Assembly: GCA_937988695.1 (NCBI GenBank)
Contig: CALKHM010000099.1
Span: 1-9,885 of the forward strand
Reading direction: 5' to 3'
DNA: 9,885 nucleotides
From: an uncultured Microbacterium sp.
Lineage (GTDB): Bacteria; Actinomycetota; Actinomycetes; Actinomycetales; Microbacteriaceae
This document shows, piece after piece, positions 1 to 5,454 of this stretch. The position numbers were made by a program, and so were the translations under genes. The stretch's first letter is position 1. Each line of letters opens with the position of its first letter. The notes beneath the pieces are model-generated. The model was not told the DNA's origin and did no database searches. It saw only the letters and a list, made by a program, of their open reading frames with translations.

Positions 1-723
1 TGGCTCGGTGGACGACGGATCACCGAACACGTCAGACAGTGAGGTGTGTGACCCGCGGAAACCGGCCTCGGCAAGGAGCGCAGCGGTGACCCCGCTGGCG
101 GCCGCCTGCCCCATCCACGTGTTGCGGGCCGTCGCGCCCTCCAGACACGCATTCCACGAGGTGGCCAGCGGAGAGGTCGCGGCGATCGACGCCGCCTCCG
201 TGGCGTCGACGTCGTACAGACGCGCCACGGCCACAGCGGCGCCGACAGCGCCGAGATGACCGTGCGGATGCCGCGGATGGGTCAACGCGAAGGCACGGAA
301 CAGCCGGGCCGTGACCTCGTAACCGACGACGATGGCCGCAATCACGGCATCGTTCGTGCTGCCGGCGATCTCACCGGCGGCCAGCGCAGCCGGGATCACC
401 TGCATGGCAGGATGTCCCGTCGGTCGGATGCCCTCATCCTGCTCGAGGAAAGAGCCGGCAGTGGCGTTGAGGAACGCCGCCGACGCCGCCGTCGTGCGCC
501 GCCCGGTCCCGTCGAGCACGAGCGCCCCGCCCACCACCGCGGGCGACAGCTCCGCGGCTGCTCGCGGGGTGACGAGGCCGCGCATCTCCGGCTCGCGATG
601 CCCTGCCCGGACCACGCCGACGGTGTCGGCTATCGTGAGCGCGGCACGCTCGCGCAGTGCGCCGGGGACCTCAGAAGGATCGGTCGCGGCGACACGGCGC
701 ACCATCTCCAGCCACTGCGTCAT
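1..723 (-). CDS. MmgE/PrpD family protein, N-terminal part (3' end outside window)
   Basis: Reading the minus strand from an ATG at 723 gives 241 uninterrupted codons that run off the left edge. Family-like features are an EQDEG segment (residues 94-98), the GHPAMQVIPAALAAGE stretch (about 103-118), the GYEVTARLF helix (134-142) and a small-residue AAASGVTAALLAEAGF helix (about 207-222). These match the all-helical N-terminal domain of MmgE/PrpD proteins (2-methylcitrate dehydratase, cis-aconitate decarboxylase and iminodisuccinate epimerase relatives). The start overlaps the stop of the upstream amidohydrolase in an ATGA, so the two are probably translationally coupled and work in one pathway. 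No propionate-cycle genes such as prpB or prpC are visible, so a methylcitrate role is not supported and the substrate is unknown. The family call is fairly firm; the missing C-terminal half limits anything more. Confidence 0.82.
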   Translation of the reverse strand, partial: MTQWLEMVRRVAATDPSEVPGALRERAALTIADTVGVVRAGHREPEMRGLVTPRAAAELSPAVVGGALVLDGTGRRTTAASAAFLNATAGSFLEQDEGIRPTGHPAMQVIPAALAAGEIAGSTNDAVIAAIVVGYEVTARLFRAFALTHPRHPHGHLGAVGAAVAVARLYDVDATEAASIAATSPLATSWNACLEGATARNTWMGQAAASGVTAALLAEAGFRGSHTSLSDVFGDPSSTEP

Positions 724-2126
724 GCCCGCGCGCCCTGGCGATGCCGGGCAGCGATGAAGCGGCCTCTCCTCTGGGTGAGCGGCTCCCGGTCGTGCATGAC
801 GTGAACTCCCCCGAGCACGACATCGGTGACGGCACCTCGCAGCACAGTGCCGTTCCACGCGCTGATGGGCTGCTTCGCCACCAGCTCCTCGTCACGTACG
901 GTGCGCTCGGCGGCAGGGTCGACGATGGCGAGGTCGGCGTCCAGCCCGAGAGAGATCGCGCCCTTGCGGTGCGCGATGCCGTAGAGGCGGGCCGTGGAGG
1001 CCGAGGCGACCTTGGTCAGCCGCTCGGGGGTGACACGGCCACGCAGCATCGCGTCAATCAGCAGGGGTGCGAACGTCTCCGCACCGACGCCGCCGGCGGG
1101 CTGGGTGGAGAATCCCTGCGACTTCTCCTGGATCGTGTGCGGCGCATGGTCGGAGCCGAGCGACGCGATCGTCTCGCGGCGGATCCCCTCCCACAGCGCC
1201 TCCTGATCGCCGCGCCGGCGTACCGGCGGATAGACCTTCATGCGCGCCCCGATCCGCGGGTAGTCCTCGTCACAGAGCGTCAGGTACTGCGGACATGTCT
1301 CCGCCGTGATCGGGATGCCCCGTGACTGTGCGGCTCGGATGGCGTCAAGGGCGAACGCGGAGGACAGATGGACAACGTGCACGCGGCATCCCGTCACCCG
1401 TGCGAACTCCGCGGCGACAGCGATCGTCGTGGCTTCGGCGATGGGCGGGCGAGCGGCGAGAAGGTCGTCATAGGACTCGACCGGGTGCCCGAGCGCTCGC
1501 TCGCTGGCGGCGAGCACGTCCTTGTCCTCGCAGTGCGCAGCCAGCACACCGCCGACGGATGCGACCACGTCGAAGAGCCGCAGGACCTCGCCGTTGTCCG
1601 GCGGCATGAGGAGGTTCTCCGGCACCTCGTCTGCCGAGTTGTAGACGAGGGAGCGCGTCTTCTTGTGTAGTGCATATCCCCAGAACAGCTTGACCCCCAC
1701 CGCGCCGGCTTCGAACAATCCCGGGATGTCTTCAAGGTTCGCGTCGCCCAGCGCGAGCCCCCACAACCCGAAATCGGTCCAGGCGTTCTTCTCGTGCTGC
1801 GCGCGCCGCTCATCGAAGACCCTCCGGTTCTCAACCGGCGGAATCGCGTTCGGCATCTCCAGCACCGTGGTCACTCCCCCGCTGAGCGCACCGAGGGTCG
1901 AATGCGAAAAGTCTTCCTTGTGCTCGTTGCCGGGCTCACGGGAGTGCACATGCGGGTCGATGAACCCGGCGAAGACGAGCTTGCCCGCGGCATCGATCTC
2001 CGCATCGCTCGAGGACTCTGTGCCGGGCTCGAGAAGCTCCACAATGCGCCCGTCCTCGCACACGATGTCCGCGGCGCGTACACCGTCGTGGAACACCGCG
2101 TTCCCGTTACTGACTCGCAGTCTCAT
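720..2126 (-). CDS. Dihydroorotase/allantoinase-type cyclic amidohydrolase
   Basis: A 468-residue TIM-barrel metal-dependent amidohydrolase, expected to open a cyclic amide ring in the cytoplasm. The full binuclear metal set is visible: HVH at 59-61 within DPHVHSREPG, a candidate carboxylated Lys146 in GVKLFWGY, His198 (AAHCED), His253 (VVHLSS) and Asp326 (GSDHAPH). MPNAIPP (91-97) resembles the substrate loop of dihydroorotases and allantoinases. Length suits allantoinase (about 450) better than short dihydroorotases. The ATG is preceded by GGGAG with a 6-nt spacer, and the protein begins with the expected small beta-sandwich. It lies outside any pyr operon, is coupled to an MmgE/PrpD gene and is divergent from an IclR regulator, which favours a catabolic role. 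Allantoin, hydantoin or a dihydropyrimidine are all possible substrates; sequence alone does not choose between them. Confidence 0.88.
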   Translation of the reverse strand: MRLRVSNGNAVFHDGVRAADIVCEDGRIVELLEPGTESSSDAEIDAAGKLVFAGFIDPHVHSREPGNEHKEDFSHSTLGALSGGVTTVLEMPNAIPPVENRRVFDERRAQHEKNAWTDFGLWGLALGDANLEDIPGLFEAGAVGVKLFWGYALHKKTRSLVYNSADEVPENLLMPPDNGEVLRLFDVVASVGGVLAAHCEDKDVLAASERALGHPVESYDDLLAARPPIAEATTIAVAAEFARVTGCRVHVVHLSSAFALDAIRAAQSRGIPITAETCPQYLTLCDEDYPRIGARMKVYPPVRRRGDQEALWEGIRRETIASLGSDHAPHTIQEKSQGFSTQPAGGVGAETFAPLLIDAMLRGRVTPERLTKVASASTARLYGIAHRKGAISLGLDADLAIVDPAAERTVRDEELVAKQPISAWNGTVLRGAVTDVVLGGVHVMHDREPLTQRRGRFIAARHRQGARA

Positions 2127-2159
2127 GTCAGACTCCCTTTCGACCTCATCGTCCTATTT

Positions 2160-2191
2160 CTATCTCATGGAAGCTATACTTCTATAGTATG
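2160..2191. promoter_or_regulatory. Divergent promoter core with IclR-style palindrome
   Basis: The 269-bp divergent gap between the amidohydrolase and iclR starts holds one markedly AT-rich core. On the plus strand TATACT (2175-2180) and TATAGT (2183-2188) are good -10 matches without a clear -35. On the minus strand TACTAT (2184-2189) and TATAGC (2173-2178) could serve the amidohydrolase. A 17-bp imperfect palindrome, TGGAAG-CTATA-CTTCTA (2168-2184), overlies these hexamers. It resembles the TGGAA...TTCCA architecture known for IclR-family operators. I infer that the neighbouring IclR protein binds here and controls both directions. The rest of the gap (about 2200-2368) shows no further recognisable element apart from a short TGCAC/GTGCA repeat. 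Confidence 0.55.
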
Positions 2192-2368
2192 CGAGTTTTG
2201 CGCGAGCCGCCAGACGCGCGGCCATCAGAGGACGGCGTGCACAGACCCGTGCAAGCCGCGGAAGTTCAAGGCACGAGTGAGACGCGCCGACGTATCACCG
2301 GGAGCAAACAGACATGCCATCAGAGCGAGGAGCGTGCTTCTCTCGCGGATGCGCAATCACGCTTACCA

Positions 2369-2401
2369 TTGCATGGAAGGAAGGAAGGTTCGTCCATGCA
2401 A
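2369..2401 (+). promoter_or_regulatory. Inverted repeat enclosing the iclR ribosome-binding site and start codon
   Basis: TTGCATGGA (2369-2377) and TCCATGCAA (2393-2401) are perfect 9-bp inverted repeats separated by 15 nt. The right arm contains the iclR ATG (2396-2398). The purine-rich Shine-Dalgarno tract GGAAGGAAGGAAGG (2375-2388) starts at the end of the left arm and fills most of the loop. In RNA this would form a hairpin with the start codon paired and the SD exposed. In DNA it could equally be an autoregulatory operator, since the left arm carries TGGAA. The repeat is seen directly; either function is inference. Confidence 0.5.
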
Positions 2402-3187
2402 CCGATAGTCCGAGCACTCGCCATCTTGACGGTGCTGGCCAATAAGCAGACGGGGCTGACGCTGAGCGAGCTCGCTCAGGAGCTGGAACTCCCGATCTCG
2501 ACGGTGCACCGCCTTGCGAACGTCCTCGTTGAACAGGGTTTCGTCATCCGCACGCTGACCGGTCGGCGCTATCTGCTGGGGCCGGCGGCGCTCGCACTCG
2601 TCGCGGGAACAACGAACACGTTTGTCCGCCAGGCCACCGCACCCTTCCTCGCCGAGCTCAATGCCGCGACGCAGGAGACCGTCTTTCTCTCCGAGCTCGT
2701 CGGCAACAAGGCCGTGTGTTTCAGCGTTCTCGACGGCATCCGACCGATGCGGTTCCTCGTCCGGCCCGGCGGGACCCTGCCACTTCACGCGGCTGCTTCT
2801 GCGCGCGCCATCCTCGCCTGGTTGCCCGATCTCGAACGCAGCCGGCTCCTGGACAGCATCGAATACACGCGCTGGACGGCGAATACCATCTCGTCCCCTT
2901 CTGCCCTGTACAGGAAGCTCGAGGAGACCCGCCGGCTCGGATACGACGTGTGCGACGACGAGCTCGAGGACCGAGTCTGGGCCGTCGGCGCACCCGTCTT
3001 CGATCTGTCCGGCGACGTCCGCGCGAGCCTCACGGTCGTCGCTCCGCTCAACTCGGTGAACTCGTCCGAGCGGCGAGAGGAGATCATCGCGAGCACGGTC
3101 ACGCACGCAGGCCGTATCTCCGAAGAGCTCGGTTTCCGCGAGCGTCCGGAACGTCGCACGCGCGCTGACGAGTCGGTCGGATCATGA
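2396..3187 (+). CDS. IclR family transcriptional regulator
   Basis: A 263-residue IclR-type regulator. Residues about 5-60 form the winged helix-turn-helix (RALAILTVLA, LTLSELAQEL, PISTVHRLANVL, then GRRYLLG as the wing). The rest is the effector-binding domain with PLHAAASARAILAWLP (129-144) and GYDVCDDELEDRVWAVGAPVFD (182-203), the conserved ligand-pocket strands. I chose ATG 2396 because a strong GGAAGG Shine-Dalgarno lies 7 nt upstream and the protein then begins at the usual distance before the HTH. The frame is open back to ATG 2189, but those 69 extra residues have no domain character. It is divergent from the amidohydrolase operon, which it most likely controls in response to a pathway metabolite. 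Its stop overlaps the start of a 22-codon ORF. Confidence 0.9.
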   Translation: MQPIVRALAILTVLANKQTGLTLSELAQELELPISTVHRLANVLVEQGFVIRTLTGRRYLLGPAALALVAGTTNTFVRQATAPFLAELNAATQETVFLSELVGNKAVCFSVLDGIRPMRFLVRPGGTLPLHAAASARAILAWLPDLERSRLLDSIEYTRWTANTISSPSALYRKLEETRRLGYDVCDDELEDRVWAVGAPVFDLSGDVRASLTVVAPLNSVNSSERREEIIASTVTHAGRISEELGFRERPERRTRADESVGS

Positions 3188-3252
3188 TCTACGCCATCCA
3201 GGAGCCGCACTCGGCCTCCCCACCCCGCACACACCTCTGGAGCACCGCATGA
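3184..3252 (+). CDS. 22-codon ORF bridging iclR and the PRTase-like gene
   Basis: This ORF starts with an ATG overlapping the iclR stop (ATGA at 3184-3187). It ends with a TGA overlapping the start of the next gene (ATGA at 3249-3252). It begins MIYAIQEPHS and ends HLWSTA, with no recognisable domain or membrane segment. There is no good Shine-Dalgarno of its own before 3184, so any translation would come from ribosomes terminating on iclR. It may be a coupling peptide that carries ribosomes into the following gene, or chance. That gene has its own GGAG six nt upstream of its ATG, so the bridge is not strictly needed. The geometry is certain; whether it is a real gene is doubtful. Confidence 0.3.
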   Translation: MIYAIQEPHSASPPRTHLWSTA

Positions 3253-3680
3253 CCACGAACTCCGCGGCCGTCACGGCCCTTGCCGCCAAGCTCGGAGCTG
3301 CTGGCGCCGACACACTCACTCTGCAGCGTCCCATCGTGCCAGAGACCGTCGGCAAGGAGATCGCACGCCGCTTCACCGACGTCGATCTCGTCCTCACTCC
3401 GGACAACATCGACGACGCGGTGCTCGGGCACGTCGTCGCGCGCGAGCTCGGAGCAGACCTCGTCTTCGCATGGAATGATGAAGGTCTGCTCGGGCTCACA
3501 CAGACCACCGCCGCGGGCATGCGCACGCTGCTGCTGAGCTACGACTGGGCGACCTACCCGGGGCTGACGTCCATCGTCACCCTCGCTCAAAGCGAGTTGC
3601 TCGACGCCATCGGCGTCGTCTCGGTGCTCTCTCCCGGGCCGGTCAGCGATGTCGAGCTCCCGGTGACGCTGCTCGCGTGA
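3249..3680 (+). CDS. Small phosphoribosyltransferase-like protein with degenerate PRPP loop
   Basis: A 143-residue soluble protein. VDLVLTPDNIDDAVLGHVVARELGADLVFAW (45-75) followed by GMRTLLLSYDWATYPGLTSIV (90-110) and DAIGVVSVL (119-127) resembles the core of type I phosphoribosyltransferases (a strand, an 'ARELGA' helix, a strand, the PRPP loop, a final strand). At the PRPP loop the usual DD...TGGT is replaced: Tyr98-Asp99 stands for the acidic pair and YPGL for the TGGT turn. Normal PRPP-dependent catalysis is therefore doubtful, and a nucleotide- or base-sensing role is an inference. Typical family members run 170-210 residues, so this one is short (see the following region). The ATG has GGAG six nt upstream. 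It probably shares a transcript with iclR. The assignment rests on pattern resemblance only and could be wrong. Confidence 0.6.
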   Translation: MTTNSAAVTALAAKLGAAGADTLTLQRPIVPETVGKEIARRFTDVDLVLTPDNIDDAVLGHVVARELGADLVFAWNDEGLLGLTQTTAAGMRTLLLSYDWATYPGLTSIVTLAQSELLDAIGVVSVLSPGPVSDVELPVTLLA

Positions 3681-3785
3681 GCCGACCGCCGGTGGATCTC
3701 CGGCGAACGACGACCACCTCACCGGTGTCGTCCTCCGGCTGGCCGAGGGCACGCTCGAGGGCGAATCGCCGCACCTGCGCGGTGC
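3681..3785. other. Coding-like remnant or frameshifted tail after the PRTase-like gene
   Basis: After the stop at 3680 the plus-strand frame running from 3667 to a TGA at 3787-3789 keeps a coding-type composition. I count roughly 83% GC at codon position 1, about half at position 2 and about 81% at position 3. It encodes an ordinary-looking stretch (ANDDHLTGVVLRLAEG within it) but has no ATG, GTG or TTG start. Removing one base near 3675-3678 would fuse it in frame to the preceding gene, giving about 179 residues, which is nearer the family's length. The complementary minus-strand frame (GTG at 3774 to stop at 3643, 43 codons) shares the same composition pattern, so strand is not settled. Confidence 0.35.
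3687..3732 (+). terminator. Two short hairpins after the PRTase-like gene
   Basis: CGCCGG (3687-3692) pairs with CCGGCG (3700-3705) across a 7-nt loop. GACGAC plus ACC (3709-3718, with one bulged C) pairs with GGT plus GTCGTC (3724-3732) across a 5-nt loop. They begin seven bases after the stop codon and precede the next promoter, a plausible place to end the iclR transcript. There is no U-tract, and GC-rich DNA forms such stems by chance, so the call is weak. Confidence 0.3.
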
Positions 3786-3820
3786 TTGAACTTCGTTTCG
3801 CACAGGGACACTATGTGAAA
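3786..3820 (+). promoter_or_regulatory. Promoter and possible operator of the SatP-like gene
   Basis: TTGAAC (3786-3791) and CACTAT (3809-3814) are separated by 17 bp, a good sigma-70-type arrangement, placing the transcript start near 3821 and leaving a leader of about 30 nt. An imperfect inverted repeat, TTTCGCACA (3796-3804) and TATGTGAAA (3812-3820) with a 7-bp spacer, covers the spacer and -10 and could be a repressor site. The regulator is not identified. Confidence 0.6.
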
Positions 3821-3850
3821 TGAGGGGAACCTCATCGAAGAAGGTTCATC

Positions 3851-4429
3851 ATGCAATTCGCAGTTTCGATGTTCCCGCCCTTGGCCCTCGGGTTCTTCGG
3901 GCTCGGCACCGGCTACCTGATCTATGGCCCGCAAGAGCTGTTCGGATGGCCCAAACGAGACGAGAGAGTCGATCGCGCGACGGGCGTCTGGGGCATCTGG
4001 CTACCCGGTTTCTGCCAGTTCGTGACCGGTGTCATCCTGTTCGTCGGATTGACCTGGTTCCAAGTGTTCAAAGACGCGCCACTGTACATGGCCGCGTTCG
4101 CGTTCTCGGCGTACGGCATCCACTGGTTCGCCCTCGGGTACAACCGCTACCGCGGCAACGACCCGCGTCCGAACGCCGGCATGTGCGTCGCGTTCTTCCT
4201 CATCTCCGTCGTCGGTCTCGTCGTGTTCTTCGTCGCCGGAGACTGGCCCGTCGGGCTGCTGTTCCTCGGGCTGGCGCTCATCTACCTGTCGGACTTCTTC
4301 GCGGCGGTCGGGCAGAAGTGGGGCGAGCGCGCGCTGGGTTTCTGGCACCTGGTCACCGGCCTCTGGCTGATGTACCTCATGATCGCCGTCGCGTTCAACT
4401 TCTCGCTGGGCTGGTCGCTGGCCGTCTGA
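3851..4429 (+). CDS. GPR1/FUN34/YaaH (SatP)-like six-helix transporter
   Basis: A 192-residue integral membrane protein with six hydrophobic helices (about 5-27, 46-68, 77-96, 110-130, 133-153 and 163-185). Features recalling the acetate uptake transporter family are FPPLALGFFGLG (8-19), in the position of the NPAPLGLMGFG signature; PGFCQFVTG (52-60), like the GGIAQIFAG helix; AFAFSAYGIHWFAL (82-95), like AFTSYGLFWL; and a last helix GFWHLVTGLWLMYLMIAVAFN (163-183), like GxxAxYLxxxEVLN. It would carry a small carboxylate such as acetate or succinate, or another small solute, across the membrane. The first signature is altered (Asn lost), so substrate is uncertain. The ATG has AAGG six nt upstream. 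It has its own promoter and terminator and so is probably monocistronic. Confidence 0.72.
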   Translation: MQFAVSMFPPLALGFFGLGTGYLIYGPQELFGWPKRDERVDRATGVWGIWLPGFCQFVTGVILFVGLTWFQVFKDAPLYMAAFAFSAYGIHWFALGYNRYRGNDPRPNAGMCVAFFLISVVGLVVFFVAGDWPVGLLFLGLALIYLSDFFAAVGQKWGERALGFWHLVTGLWLMYLMIAVAFNFSLGWSLAV

Positions 4430-4439
4430 CCCGCATCGA

Positions 4440-4494
4440 CCGCTCCCGCTGCCGCCGCATGGTGTTCCCCTCGAAACGGCGGCAGCGGGAGCGG
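4440..4494. terminator. Perfect 18-bp inverted repeat between convergent genes
   Basis: CCGCTCCCGCTGCCGCCG (4440-4457) is the exact reverse complement of 4477-4494, with a 19-nt loop between. It sits in the 72-bp gap between the stops of the SatP-like gene (plus) and the substrate-binding lipoprotein gene (minus), so it can end transcription from both sides. Neither side has a U-run, as is common for GC-rich actinobacterial hairpins. Confidence 0.82.
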
Positions 4495-4501
4495 AGATGT
4501 G

Positions 4502-5416
4502 TCACTTCAGGCCGTTGTCGGCCAGGAACGCCTTCGCGATGTCAGCTGCCGACTTCTTGTCGACGGTGTTCTGCACGTTCATGTCGACGAGCACCTCGGG
4601 TGTGAGCTTGGCCTGCACGGCGTTGATGACATCTCCCACCTTGCTCTCCACGTCCTTGCTCACCACCGGAACCACGTTCGACGCCAGGATCATGCCCTTC
4701 GGATCCTTCAAGACGACGAGGTCGTCGGTCTTGATCCGCGGATCCGACGTATACACGTCAGCGACGTTCACCGTCCCGGCCACCAGGCTCTCCACCGTGG
4801 TGTCGCCGGTCGCCTTGAATCCGATGTCGATGCCGTAGACGCTCTTCAGTCCCTTCGGCCCGTACGGGCGATCAGCGAGCTCCGGGTTGCCGCCGAGGGT
4901 GAGCGGCCCGGTCACGTTCGCCAGATCGGCGATCGAGCTCAGGTGCCATTTGTCGGCGAACTTCTTCGTGACGGTGTACGAGTCCTGGTCGGTGGCGGTG
5001 GCCATGTCCAGCACGGTCAGTCCCTCCGGCATAGCCTTCTGCAGCGCCGCGTACACCTCGTCGGACGCGGTCGCCGTGGCCTTCTTGTCCAGCCACTGCA
5101 GCAGGTTCCCGGTGTACTCCGGGAACACCTGGATCTGCCCGTTCTCGATCGACGGCATGTAGGCGTCGCGCTGTCCGATGTTGAACTTGCGCTCGACCTG
5201 CAACCCCGCGCCCTCCAACGCCTGAGCGTAAGTCTCGGCGATGATCTCGTTCGAGGCGTAGGCCTGGGAGCCCACGACGATCGTGGACGAGTTGCCGCTG
5301 CCGCCGGACGAACCGGTCGACGGGCTCAGCGGGTTGCTCGACGCGCAGCCGGCGAGCGCCAGGGCCGCACCGACGATCGCGGCCGTGACCGCGATGGTCT
5401 TCTTCGCAGTGATCAT
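4502..5416 (-). CDS. Osmoprotectant (quaternary amine) ABC transporter substrate-binding lipoprotein
   Basis: A 304-residue OpuAC/OsmF-type periplasmic-binding-fold lipoprotein. The N-terminus has Lys5-Lys6, a hydrophobic stretch and a lipobox LAGC with the lipidated Cys24, followed by a Ser/Gly-rich linker to about residue 44. The mature domain opens with TIVVGSQAYASNEIIAET (45-62), then QRDAYMPSIENGQIQVFPEYTGNLLQW (82-108), characteristic of glycine betaine/choline/carnitine binders whose ligand sits in a cage of aromatic residues. Candidate cage residues are Tyr53, Tyr63, Tyr86, Tyr101 and Tyr147. It is the last gene of the importer operon, 38 nt after the second permease, with a modest GAGAAG ribosome site. 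The family call is firm; betaine versus choline or another quaternary amine is not resolved. Confidence 0.88.
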   Translation of the reverse strand: MITAKKTIAVTAAIVGAALALAGCASSNPLSPSTGSSGGSGNSSTIVVGSQAYASNEIIAETYAQALEGAGLQVERKFNIGQRDAYMPSIENGQIQVFPEYTGNLLQWLDKKATATASDEVYAALQKAMPEGLTVLDMATATDQDSYTVTKKFADKWHLSSIADLANVTGPLTLGGNPELADRPYGPKGLKSVYGIDIGFKATGDTTVESLVAGTVNVADVYTSDPRIKTDDLVVLKDPKGMILASNVVPVVSKDVESKVGDVINAVQAKLTPEVLVDMNVQNTVDKKSAADIAKAFLADNGLK

Positions 5417-5454
5417 GCTGCTTCTCTCTCTGTTGGGGACGGTCTCAGGACGGC

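Noticed and set aside
3643..3774. 43-codon minus-strand ORF starting with GTG at 3774
   Set aside because: There is no clear ribosome site or family. It overlaps the PRTase-like gene and shares codon pattern with the opposite frame, so it is kept only as an alternative in a finding.
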